Shown here piece by piece: positions 1 to 7,147 of a stretch of DNA of 22,853 bases. The notes below the pieces were generated by a model that searched no databases, was not told where the DNA came from, and saw nothing but the letters and a program-made list of their open reading frames with translations. This DNA is from Pseudomonadota bacterium. Lineage in GTDB: Bacteria; Pseudomonadota; Alphaproteobacteria; CACIAM-22H2. The stretch covers positions 1-22,853 of the forward strand of contig JAIUNH010000006.1 in the NCBI GenBank assembly GCA_020161965.1, written 5' to 3'. A program made the translations under genes and the position numbers. How positions within the stretch are numbered: position 1 is the first letter of the stretch; every line of letters starts with the position of its first letter.

Positions 1-605
1 TGATGGCGCATCAGCCGCTCGATCCGTTCGCGGCACCCCAAGCGCAGGCCGCCTATTTCAAAGCGATCGCCGATGGCGTGGATCTGCCGCTGGTCGCCTA
101 TGTGCGCTCGGATGCGATGGGCCGCGCCGATCTGCTCGGCATCGCCAACCATCCCAATGTCGTCGCGGTGAAATTCGCCACGCCGAACATGATGCTGTTG
201 GCCGAGGTCGTGCGCGAAAGCGGCGCCAATACGGCGCTGTGGGTTTGCGGTCTCGCCGAAGGTTGGGCGGCCCCGTTCTATGCGGCGGGGGCGCGCGGCT
301 TTACCTCGGGCCTCGTCAATGTCGATCCCAAGCGTTCGCTGGCGATCCACGCGGCGCTTGAATCGGGCGACTTTGCCAAGGTGCGCGAGCTCGTCACCAC
401 CATCGCGGCGTTCGAAACGATGCGCACGAAGTTCCAGAACGGCGCCAACGTCACCGTGGTCAAGGAAGCGATGATGCAGATCGGCTATCCGGTCGGTCCC
501 GTGCGCTTGCCGGGCCTCGTGGCGCTCGACGCCGACGACCGCGCAAAACTTTCCGGCATCCTCCAATCCTGGGGCGTGTTACCCGCGCAGCGGGCGGCGG
601 AATAG
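1..605 (+). CDS. Dihydrodipicolinate synthase/KDG-aldolase family protein, 3' part (5' end off the window)
   Basis: About 200 C-terminal residues are present. A full family member has about 300, so roughly 100 residues, including the first barrel strands, lie left of the window; the ATG at 3 is probably internal. This family is the class I pyruvate-lyase group: TIM barrels that form a Schiff base between pyruvate or a 2-keto-3-deoxy acid and a lysine. What I see is a Tyr in VAYVR (residue 33 of the visible part), the probable Schiff-base Lys in VAVKFAT (residue 57), and a Gly-rich strand in GARGFTSGLVNV. Spacing of Tyr and Lys fits the family. The downstream acid-sugar dehydratases suggest a 2-keto-3-deoxy-sugar-acid aldolase or dehydratase rather than lysine biosynthesis, but that is inference. 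The stop is followed by the hairpin at 618-655. Confidence 0.85.
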   Translation, partial: MAHQPLDPFAAPQAQAAYFKAIADGVDLPLVAYVRSDAMGRADLLGIANHPNVVAVKFATPNMMLLAEVVRESGANTALWVCGLAEGWAAPFYAAGARGFTSGLVNVDPKRSLAIHAALESGDFAKVRELVTTIAAFETMRTKFQNGANVTVVKEAMMQIGYPVGPVRLPGLVALDADDRAKLSGILQSWGVLPAQRAAE

Positions 606-617
606 GGCTCGGCGCAC

Positions 618-655
618 GGGCGTTCTCCGGCATCGAGCTTCGCCGGAGAACGCCC
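618..655 (+). promoter_or_regulatory. Perfect 14-bp inverted repeat abutting a start codon
   Basis: Bases 618-631 and 642-655 are exact reverse complements (arm GGGCGTTCTCCGGC) around a 10-base loop. The right arm ends on the base before the ATG at 656 and contains the only purine-rich ribosome binding site candidate, GGAGAA at 645-650. In mRNA the site would lie wholly inside a GC-rich stem. No T-run follows on either strand, so it is not a canonical intrinsic terminator, although it could protect or end the transcript of the upstream gene. A dispersed palindromic repeat is another possibility. Confidence 0.8.
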
Positions 656-1165
656 ATGAAGCCTTTCGTCACATTTGCGGCACTCGTGCTGATGGCGGGC
701 TGCGCGCACGCCCAATATCTCGATCCCGTCGGCCAGCAAGCGCTTGAAAGCGCACGCTCCGGCACGGTCGTGCGCTGGGACGATCCCGATGGCCGCGCCG
801 GCACTTTCGTGCCACAGCCCGCGTTCCAGAATGCGGCCGGTGAAATCTGCCGCGAATTCCAGCAAAGCATCGTCATCGGCGGGCGCCAGGAACAGGCCTG
901 GGGCACGGCGTGCCGCAATCCCGACGGGTCGTGGCGTTTGCAGCGCGCGTCGACCGTCGCCGAACCGTTGCCGGCACCACGCTATGTGCCCGCACCGGCA
1001 CCGGTCTATATTCCGGCCCCGCCGCCGCCGGTGATCTACAGCTATCGTCCCGCGTATTTTCCGCCGGGCTATTACTATTCGCGGCCTTATTACCCTAGCA
1101 TTGTCGTGCGCGTCGGACCCGGCCCGCGCCGCCATTACCATCGACACCACGGCCGTCATTGGTAA
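656..1165 (+). CDS. Secreted 17-kDa surface-antigen-like protein with Pro/Tyr-rich tail
   Basis: 169 residues. The N-terminus is a signal peptide with either a lipobox-like LMAGC (Cys16, lipoprotein) or a signal peptidase I site after AHA (residue 19). Residues about 37-97 match the C-terminal domain of the rickettsial 17-kDa surface antigen group: VVRWDDPDGRAGTF, then FQNAAGEICREFQQ, IGGRQEQAWGTACRNPDGSW, with Cys65 and Cys86 available for a disulfide. The usual upstream glycine-zipper segment is missing. The remaining third is low complexity, rich in Pro, Ala and Tyr, and ends in a His/Arg cluster (HYHRHHGRHW). Its role is unknown; envelope location is likely. The start fits the signal peptide, but its ribosome binding site is buried in the hairpin 618-655. 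Expression may depend on readthrough from the upstream gene. Confidence 0.8.
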   Translation: MKPFVTFAALVLMAGCAHAQYLDPVGQQALESARSGTVVRWDDPDGRAGTFVPQPAFQNAAGEICREFQQSIVIGGRQEQAWGTACRNPDGSWRLQRASTVAEPLPAPRYVPAPAPVYIPAPPPPVIYSYRPAYFPPGYYYSRPYYPSIVVRVGPGPRRHYHRHHGRHW

Positions 1166-1200
1166 GGCGTTAAGCGCCCCTCACATCCTGCTTGAGGATT

Positions 1201-1265
1201 TCCGAATTGCGGCATTGTATGCCACAGGCGACAAACGCCTGCGCGTATTTGCGCGGCAATACGGA
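1201..1265 (+). promoter_or_regulatory. Candidate structured 5' leader (four-way junction) of metY pairing with its Shine-Dalgarno
   Basis: Manual folding gives a closing stem 1206-1210 with 1256-1260 (ATTGC/GCAAT). It encloses three hairpins with almost no unpaired junction bases: 1211-1215/1219-1223 (loop TGT), 1225-1230/1236-1241 (loop ACAAA) and 1242-1245/1252-1255, with one free base at 1224. Past an A-A mismatch (1205/1261) the closing stem continues as 1201-1204 with 1262-1265 (TCCG/CGGA), covering the start of the GGAGGA ribosome binding site at 1263-1268. The position before a methionine-biosynthesis gene and the paired Shine-Dalgarno are riboswitch-like. I could not match it to SAM-II, SAM-V or SAM-I consensus from memory. 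No covariation evidence is available here. Confidence 0.45.
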
Positions 1266-1276
1266 GGAGACGCGAT

Positions 1277-2572
1277 ATGACCGGCAAGAAACCCAATCCC
1301 GAGACCTTGGCCCTGCATGCAGGCTGGCGCGCCGATCCCGCGACCGGCGCGGTGGCCGTGCCGATCTATCAGACGACTTCCTATCAATTCCGCGACACGC
1401 AGCACGCCGAGAATCTGTTCGCGCTGAAGGAACTCGGCAACATCTATACGCGCTTGGGCAATCCCACGACCGACGTGCTGGAGAAGCGCGTCGCCGCCCT
1501 CGAAGGCGGCGTCGCCGCCTTGGCGCTGGCGTCGGGCCAAGCCGCGTCGGCTTTCGCGATCCAGAATCTCGCGCGCGTCGGCGACAACGTCGTGAGTTCC
1601 ACCGATCTTTACGGCGGCACGTGGAATCTGTTCGCGAATACGCTGAAGGATCAGGGTATCGAAGTGCGCTTCGTCGACCCGGCCGATCCGGAAGCCTTCC
1701 GCCGCGCGACCGATGCGCGCACGCGCGCCTATTACGCGGAAACGCTGCCGAACCCGAAGCTCGCCGTGTTCCCGATCGCGGAAGTCGCGGCGATCGGCCG
1801 CGAATTCGGCATTCCGCTGATCGTCGACAACACGGCGGCCCCGCTGCTGGCGCGGCCCTTCGATCATGGTGCCGCGGTCGTCGTCTATTCGTCGACCAAA
1901 TATCTCGGCGGCCACGGCACGTCGATCGGCGGCGTGATCGTCGACGGCGGCAATTTCGATTGGGCGAAATTCCCCGAGCGCCAGCCCGCCCTCAACACGC
2001 CCGACGCCAGCTATCATGGCGCCGTGTGGGTCGAGGCGGTGAAGCCGCTGGGTCCCATCGCCTATATCATCAAGGCGCGCACGACGCTGCTGCGCGATCT
2101 GGGCTCGGCACTCTCGCCGTTCAACGCGTTCCAGCTGTTGCAAGGCATCGAAACGCTGCCCTTGCGCATCGAACGTCATGCGCAGAACGCGCAGCGCGTG
2201 GCCGATTTCCTGGCCAAGCGCGCGGAGGTGACGAAGGTCATTCATCCGTCGGCGCAGACCGGGGCGTCGCGCGCGCGGGCCGACAAGTACCTCAAGGGCG
2301 GCTATGGCGGCTTGGTCGGCTTCGAACTGAAGGGCGGGCGCGATGCCGGGCGGCGCTTCATCGACGCGCTGGAGCTGTTTTATCACGTCGCCAATATCGG
2401 CGACGCGCGTAGCCTTGCCATCCATCCGGCGACGACCACGCATTCGCAGTTGAATGCCGAAGAACAGAAGGCCGCCGGCGTGACGCCGGGCTATGTGCGC
2501 CTGTCGATCGGCCTCGAGCATATCGACGATATCCTCGCCGATCTCGACAAGGCGCTGAAAGCCGCCGGCTAA
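1277..2572 (+). CDS. metY: O-acetylhomoserine sulfhydrylase (PLP-dependent Cys/Met metabolism enzyme)
   Basis: 431 residues, the normal length for MetY-type enzymes, which make homocysteine from O-acetylhomoserine and sulfide in the cytoplasm. Visible signatures of the Cys/Met PLP family are YTRLGNPTTDVLE (residues 57-69), the glycine/serine stretch LASGQAASAF near residue 85, the cofactor-binding Asp in IVDNTAAP (Asp184), and the Schiff-base Lys208 in YSSTKYLGGHGTSIGG. The C-terminus has the substrate-binding SLAIHPATTTHSQL and PGYVRLSIGLEHIDDI. An ATG at 1277 with GGAGGA at 1263-1268 fixes the start. The roughly 110-base leader can fold over that site. The gene converges on phaC and the two stop codons share bases 2569-2572. 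O-succinylhomoserine use (MetZ type) is less likely given the length but not excluded. Confidence 0.93.
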   Translation: MTGKKPNPETLALHAGWRADPATGAVAVPIYQTTSYQFRDTQHAENLFALKELGNIYTRLGNPTTDVLEKRVAALEGGVAALALASGQAASAFAIQNLARVGDNVVSSTDLYGGTWNLFANTLKDQGIEVRFVDPADPEAFRRATDARTRAYYAETLPNPKLAVFPIAEVAAIGREFGIPLIVDNTAAPLLARPFDHGAAVVVYSSTKYLGGHGTSIGGVIVDGGNFDWAKFPERQPALNTPDASYHGAVWVEAVKPLGPIAYIIKARTTLLRDLGSALSPFNAFQLLQGIETLPLRIERHAQNAQRVADFLAKRAEVTKVIHPSAQTGASRARADKYLKGGYGGLVGFELKGGRDAGRRFIDALELFYHVANIGDARSLAIHPATTTHSQLNAEEQKAAGVTPGYVRLSIGLEHIDDILADLDKALKAAG

Positions 2573-4296
2573 GTCTCGAACACATAGGCACCGGGTGCCG
2601 CTGCCAAGCCCTTCGACGGGGCGGGCGGCGGCACTTTGGCGCCACCGCGCGCGTCCAGCCATTCGTCCAGTGCGGTCCACCACGAACCGTCGCGTTGTTC
2701 GGCGGCGGCAAGCCATGTGTCGGGATCGATGAACGGCGCGCCCGCATGCAGCGCGCCGATTCGGTAGTGCCGCTTGGGCACGCCCGGCGGATTGACGATC
2801 CCCACATTGTGGCCGCCGCTGGTCAACGCGAAGGTCACTTCCGACGACGCGAACAGCCCAATCTTGTAGGCCGATCGCCACGGCGCCACGTGATCGCGTT
2901 CGGTGCCGACGGCGAAAATCGGGATCGCGATATCCGACAGCGCCACCGGCCGCCCGTCGACCAGGAAGCGCCCGCCCGATAGATCGTTGCCCAGGAACAG
3001 CTTGCGCAGATACTCCGCATGCATGCGGTAGGGCATGCGCGTCGCATCCGCGTTCCAGGCCATCAAATCGGAGGGTGCGGTATCTTCGCCCAGCAGATAG
3101 GCGCGCACCATACGCGACCAGATCAGATCGTTGGACCGCAAAAGCTGGAAAGCGCCCGCCATCTGGCGCGTGTCGAGATAGCCGTGGCGCCACATCATCG
3201 ATTCGATGAAGTTCACTTCGCTGTCGTCGATGAACAGCGACAGCTCGCCCGGCTCCGAGAAGTCGACTTGCGCCGCGAGCAGAATCATCGAACGCAACCG
3301 CTTGTCGCCATCGCGCGCCATCGCGGCGGCGACGATGGCGAGCAGCGTGCCGCCCAAGCAATAGCCGAGCGCGTCGATCGGCGCATTCGGGCAGATTTCC
3401 GAAATCGCGTCGAGGGCGGCCATGACGCCCAGGCGCCGGTAATCCTCCATCGACAGATCGCGGTCGCTTTCGTCCGGATTGTGCCAGGAAATGGCGAAGA
3501 CCGTGCGGCCTTGCGCGACCAGATTGCGGATCAGCGAGTTTTCCGGCGAGAGATCCAGAATGTAATATTTCATGATCCACGCCGGCACGATCAGCAACGG
3601 CGCTTCGTTCACCTCGGGCGTGACCGGGTCGTAGCGGATCAACTCGATCAGCCGGTTTTTGAACACGACCTTGCCCGGCGTGACGGCGACGTTGCGGCCG
3701 GGCACGAAATCGTCGCTGGGTGCGGGCTTGCCGGCGAAGGCGGCCGCCATGTCGCGCTGCAGATTGGCGAAGCCGCGCAGGAAATTGTAGCCGCCGGTGC
3801 GGATCGTCTCGGCCAGCACTTCGGGATTCGTCGCGACGAAATTCGACGGCGAGAACACGTCCAGCATCTGGCGCGTGGTGAAGTTCACGACGTCCAGGCT
3901 ATGCCGGTTGGCGCCCGGCACATGGTCGGTCGCCACATGCATCCATTGCTGGGCCAGCAGAAAGGCCTGGTGATAGATATCGAACGGCCAGCGCCGCCAC
4001 GCTTCGTCGCGGAAGCGCGAATCGCCGGGCAGCGGCTCGATCACCGGCGGGGCGGGCGACCAGGGATTGTCGTAGGCGAGCAGCGAGCCGAGGCTTGCGA
4101 GCTTGCGCTGCGTCTTCTGCAGAAGATGCAACTGCGTGCCCGGCGATCCGAGCAGATGCAGCCCCCAATCGGCGAACGCCAAGCCCAGCGCCGCGGGCGA
4201 AACCCCCATCGTCGCGCCGGCGATGTTCGCCTGCACGAAACGGTCGAGTTCGATCAGCGATTTGGGCTTGTCGCCGGTGTCGGTTGCGTCGGTCAT
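2569..4296 (-). CDS. phaC: Class I poly(3-hydroxyalkanoate) synthase
   Basis: 575 residues from the ATG at 4296. This start has GGAG six bases upstream, while the in-frame ATG at 4308 has no such site. Class I PhaC polymerises 3-hydroxyacyl-CoA on the granule surface. The order is an N-terminal PhaC_N domain followed by an alpha/beta hydrolase core. The lipase-like box is GYCLGG with catalytic Cys313, followed by the general-base Asp468 in VGTERDHVAPW and His496 in TSGGHNVGIVNPP. FAISWHNPDESDRD and the tryptophan-rich DTWLAAAEQRDGSWW tail are typical of the family. No phaA, phaB, phasin or phaR is adjacent, so monomer supply genes are elsewhere. It diverges from the dehydratase at 4447 across a 150-base gap in which I saw no convincing operator. 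Confidence 0.95.
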   Translation of the reverse strand: MTDATDTGDKPKSLIELDRFVQANIAGATMGVSPAALGLAFADWGLHLLGSPGTQLHLLQKTQRKLASLGSLLAYDNPWSPAPPVIEPLPGDSRFRDEAWRRWPFDIYHQAFLLAQQWMHVATDHVPGANRHSLDVVNFTTRQMLDVFSPSNFVATNPEVLAETIRTGGYNFLRGFANLQRDMAAAFAGKPAPSDDFVPGRNVAVTPGKVVFKNRLIELIRYDPVTPEVNEAPLLIVPAWIMKYYILDLSPENSLIRNLVAQGRTVFAISWHNPDESDRDLSMEDYRRLGVMAALDAISEICPNAPIDALGYCLGGTLLAIVAAAMARDGDKRLRSMILLAAQVDFSEPGELSLFIDDSEVNFIESMMWRHGYLDTRQMAGAFQLLRSNDLIWSRMVRAYLLGEDTAPSDLMAWNADATRMPYRMHAEYLRKLFLGNDLSGGRFLVDGRPVALSDIAIPIFAVGTERDHVAPWRSAYKIGLFASSEVTFALTSGGHNVGIVNPPGVPKRHYRIGALHAGAPFIDPDTWLAAAEQRDGSWWTALDEWLDARGGAKVPPPAPSKGLAAAPGAYVFET

Positions 4297-4446
4297 TCCG
4301 CACTCCATGGTTCGAGGGCGCAGGATCGCCTTGCGTTACCGCTACCGCATTGAGATGGGTCAATCGCTTCGGTTGCGCAAGGGCAGTCCGCCGGGCACAC
4401 TGCGGGCGAAGTGCGGGAAATCCTGCAATGTTTAGGGAGCGAGACG

Positions 4447-6180
4447 ATGGCCGATAGTCACGACACGAAAGATTACAAGCTGCGTTCGAACGCGTGGTTC
4501 CGCCAGGACCGCGACGGGTTCGGCCGCCGCTCCTGGATGAAAAACCAGGGCCGCGCCGACCATCTGTTCGACGGCCGCCCGATCATCGGCATCTGCAATA
4601 CCTGGTCGGAATTCACGCCCTGCAACGGCCATTTCCGCGAAATCGCCGAATACGTGAAACGCGGCGTCTACGAAATGGGCGGGTTCCCGCTGGAATTTCC
4701 GGTCATGTCGTTGTCGGAAATTCTGCTGCGCCCGACCGCGATGCTCTATCGCAATCTCGCCTCGATGGACGTCGAGGAATCGATCCGCGGCCAGCCGATG
4801 GACGGCGTGATCCTGCTGACCGGTTGCGACAAAACCACGCCGTCGCTGGTGATGGGGGCGGCGTCCTGCGATATCCCCACGCTGGTCGTCTCCGGCGGGC
4901 CGATGCTCAACGGCCGCTATAAGGGCGAACTCGTCGGCTCGGGCACGCATACTTGGCTGTTCACCGAACGCCTCAAGACCGGCGAAATGACCATGGCCGA
5001 CCTGTCGCAAGCCGAAGCCGCGATGTCGCGCTCCTCCGGCCATTGCATGACGATGGGCACCGCCTCGACCATGGCGTCGATGGTCGAAGCGTTGGGCATC
5101 GCATTGCCCAGCAACGCCGCCATTCCGGGCGTCGACGCACGCCGCTACGCGCTCGCGCATATGGCCGGCCGCCGGATCGTCGAAATGGTGAAGGAGGATC
5201 TTCGCCTGTCGAAGGTGCTGACCAAGAAGGCGTTCGAAAACGCGATCATGGTCAACGGCGCCATCGGCGGCTCGACCAACGCGGTCGTCCATCTTCTCGC
5301 CATGGCGGGCCGCATGGGCGTCGATCTGACGCTCGACGATTGGGATCGCCTGGGCCGCGACATGCCTTGCCTCGTCAATCTGATGCCGTCGGGCAAGTAT
5401 CTGATGGAGGAGTTCTACTACGCCGGGGGCATTCCGGCCGTGATCTCCGAGATCAAGCACAAGCTGCATCTCGACGCGCTGACGGTCACCGGCAAGACGA
5501 TCGGCGAGAACAACGCCGAGGCGAAGAACTGGGACACGGACGTGATCTTCCCGTTCGACAAGCCGTTCAAGCCGCAGGGCGGTATCGCCGTCGTGAAGGG
5601 CAACCTCGCCCCCAACGGCGCGGTGCTGAAGCCGTCGGCCGCGTCCCCGCATCTTCTCAAGCATCGCGGCCGCGCCGTGGTGTTCGAATCGATCGAGGAT
5701 TACGACAAGCGCATCGACGATCCCAATCTGGACGTCGACGAGAACTGCATCATGGTGCTGAAGGGCTGCGGGCCGAAGGGCTATCCGGGCTTCCCGGAAG
5801 TCGGCAATTTCGCGCTGCCCGCCAAGATCCTGAAAAAGGGCGTGCGCGACATGATCCGCATTTCCGACGCGCGCATGTCGGGCACGGCCTATGGCACGAC
5901 GGTGCTGCACACCTCGCCCGAAGCCGCCGCGGGCGGCCCGATCGCGCTGGTGCGCGACGGCGACATGATCGAGCTGGATATCCCGGGCCGGCGCTTGCAT
6001 CTCGACGTGTCGGATGCCGAGCTTGAAAAGCGTCGCAAGGAATGGACGGCGCCCACGCCGCCGAGCGAGCGCGGTTACTACAAGCTCTATGTCGATCATG
6101 TGCAGCAGGCCGATCGCGGGGCCGATCTCGACTTCCTGGTCGGGAAATCGGGTGCCCGGATCGTGCGCGAAAGCCACTAA
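4447..6180 (+). CDS. IlvD/EDD-family aldonate dehydratase, L-arabinonate dehydratase-like
   Basis: 577 residues. The start at 4447 is preceded by AGGGAG at 4433-4438. Iron-sulfur dehydratases of this family convert aldonic acids to 2-keto-3-deoxy acids. The three [2Fe-2S] ligands are visible: Cys59 (FTPCNGH), Cys127 (TGCDKTTPS) and Cys200 (SSGHCMTMGTAST). Other key residues are Glu91 and Asp128 for Mg2+, Lys129, and the base Ser478 in DARMSGTAYGT. The Cys positions equal those I recall for rhizobial L-arabinonate dehydratase, and similarity runs end to end, so a pentonate or related sugar-acid substrate is likelier than dihydroxy-isovalerate. D-xylonate, D-fuconate or galactonate are alternatives. 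It converges with the transporter operon at the hairpin 6195-6231 and probably serves the substrate that importer brings in. Confidence 0.88.
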   Translation: MADSHDTKDYKLRSNAWFRQDRDGFGRRSWMKNQGRADHLFDGRPIIGICNTWSEFTPCNGHFREIAEYVKRGVYEMGGFPLEFPVMSLSEILLRPTAMLYRNLASMDVEESIRGQPMDGVILLTGCDKTTPSLVMGAASCDIPTLVVSGGPMLNGRYKGELVGSGTHTWLFTERLKTGEMTMADLSQAEAAMSRSSGHCMTMGTASTMASMVEALGIALPSNAAIPGVDARRYALAHMAGRRIVEMVKEDLRLSKVLTKKAFENAIMVNGAIGGSTNAVVHLLAMAGRMGVDLTLDDWDRLGRDMPCLVNLMPSGKYLMEEFYYAGGIPAVISEIKHKLHLDALTVTGKTIGENNAEAKNWDTDVIFPFDKPFKPQGGIAVVKGNLAPNGAVLKPSAASPHLLKHRGRAVVFESIEDYDKRIDDPNLDVDENCIMVLKGCGPKGYPGFPEVGNFALPAKILKKGVRDMIRISDARMSGTAYGTTVLHTSPEAAAGGPIALVRDGDMIELDIPGRRLHLDVSDAELEKRRKEWTAPTPPSERGYYKLYVDHVQQADRGADLDFLVGKSGARIVRESH

Positions 6181-6194
6181 CCTCGAACGCGAAG

Positions 6195-6231
6195 CCGGTG
6201 CGGCCGAAGGATTATTCCTTCACCGCACCGG
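6195..6231 (+). terminator. Hairpin between convergent genes, spanning the permease stop codon
   Basis: Bases 6195-6203 (CCGGTGCGG) pair exactly with 6223-6231. Inside, 6206-6210 (GAAGG) pairs with 6217-6221 around the loop ATTATT, with a small internal loop (CC opposite A). It starts 15 bases after the dehydratase stop and includes the last codons and TAA of the permease, the stop lying in the loop and upper stem. No T-run follows on either strand, so it is either a tail-less bidirectional terminator or a 3'-end stabiliser. Confidence 0.55.
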
Positions 6232-7147
6232 TCAGCGACGAAACGTAGTAGTCGACGAACAGCGAATAGAACAGCGCGACCGGGATCGATCCCAGCAGGG
6301 ACCCCGCCATCAGCGCCCCCCATTGATAAACGTCGCCGGTGACGAGTTCGGTCAGGATCGCGACCGGCACGGTCTTCTTCTCGCTCGATTGGATGAAGGC
6401 GAGCGCGTAGATGAACTCGTTCCACGACAGCGTGAAGCTGAAAATGCCAGCACTGATGAGGCCCGGCACGGCCAGCGGCAGCGTGATCTCGCGCAGGATT
6501 TGCACGCGCGTGGCGCCGTCGATCAGCGCGCATTCCTCCAGCTCGTACGGAATCGACTTGAAGTAGCCGATCAGCAGCCAGGTGCAGAACGGGATCAGGA
6601 AGGTCGGATAGACCAGGATCAGCGCCAGCGACGTGTCGAACAGCCCTAGCCAATTGACCATCATGGCGAGCGGGATGAACAGGATCGACGGCGGCACGAG
6701 ATAGGCGAGGTAAATCGCCAAACCGACATATTGGCTGCCCTTGAAGCGCAAGCGCTGGATCGCGTAGGCGGCGAGGGTGGAGGCGATCAGCGACAGGAAG
6801 GTCGAGCAGACGGCGACGATCATCGTCGTCCACAGCCAGGTCGGGTACGCCGTCTTGAACAGCAGATGATAGATGTGATCGAGCGTGGGCGACGTGATCC
6901 AGAACGGGTTGTTTTCCCGGTAATTGTAGAGCTCGGCGTTCGGTTTGAAGGCCGTCACCGTCATCCAATAGAACGGGAACAGCAGGATCAGCACGAAGCA
7001 CGCGAGCGGCAGATAGATCGTCACCATCCGGCGCGAGCGCGTGTCCCATGCCATACGCTCGGCCGCGGCGGCGGCCGAAACCTTGCGTGCGAGGGCATGA
7101 TCGACGCCCGCTTGATCGTCGGCGGCGTTGATGCGGGCGTCAGTCAT
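6212..7147 (-). CDS. Carbohydrate ABC transporter permease, MalG/UgpE type
   Basis: 311 residues with an extended hydrophilic N-terminus (about 40 residues), then about six membrane segments, the first being the hydrophobic stretch IYLPLACFVLILLFPFYWM. The cytoplasmic coupling loop (EAA motif) that contacts the ATPase reads ELEECALIDGATRVQILREI, close to the CUT1 consensus EAAxxDGAxxxxxxxxIxLP. It forms the inner-membrane channel with the permease at 7140-8096. The ATG at 7147 lies inside the 3' end of that gene (8-base overlap) with GGGAG just upstream, which indicates translational coupling. It is the last gene of the operon, and its stop codon sits in the hairpin 6195-6231. The sugar is unknown; CUT1 systems carry oligosaccharides, glycerol phosphate, polyols and sugar acids. 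Confidence 0.93.
   Translation of the reverse strand: MTDARINAADDQAGVDHALARKVSAAAAAERMAWDTRSRRMVTIYLPLACFVLILLFPFYWMTVTAFKPNAELYNYRENNPFWITSPTLDHIYHLLFKTAYPTWLWTTMIVAVCSTFLSLIASTLAAYAIQRLRFKGSQYVGLAIYLAYLVPPSILFIPLAMMVNWLGLFDTSLALILVYPTFLIPFCTWLLIGYFKSIPYELEECALIDGATRVQILREITLPLAVPGLISAGIFSFTLSWNEFIYALAFIQSSEKKTVPVAILTELVTGDVYQWGALMAGSLLGSIPVALFYSLFVDYYVSSLTGAVKE

Noticed and set aside
1166..1178. Small hairpin GGCGT/GCGCC just after the surface-antigen stop as a terminator
   Set aside because: Five pairs at most, including a G-U, and no T-run; too weak to call.
1166..1276. SAM-II or SAM-V riboswitch upstream of metY
   Set aside because: The conserved core sequences I remember for these classes are not present; only a different junction fold is seen, and it is reported separately.
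2587..2599. GGCAC/GTGCC hairpin inside the 3' end of phaC as a metY terminator
   Set aside because: Five pairs with a three-base loop within coding sequence and no T-run; not distinguishable from chance.
4432..6177. A 581-codon open frame antisense to the aldonate dehydratase, with similar long antisense frames at 1181-3580, 9626-10750 and 15842-17383
   Set aside because: They lie opposite confidently assigned genes, have Arg/His/Ala/Gly-heavy shadow composition, no recognisable domain and no ribosome binding site. They are expected from high GC codon bias.
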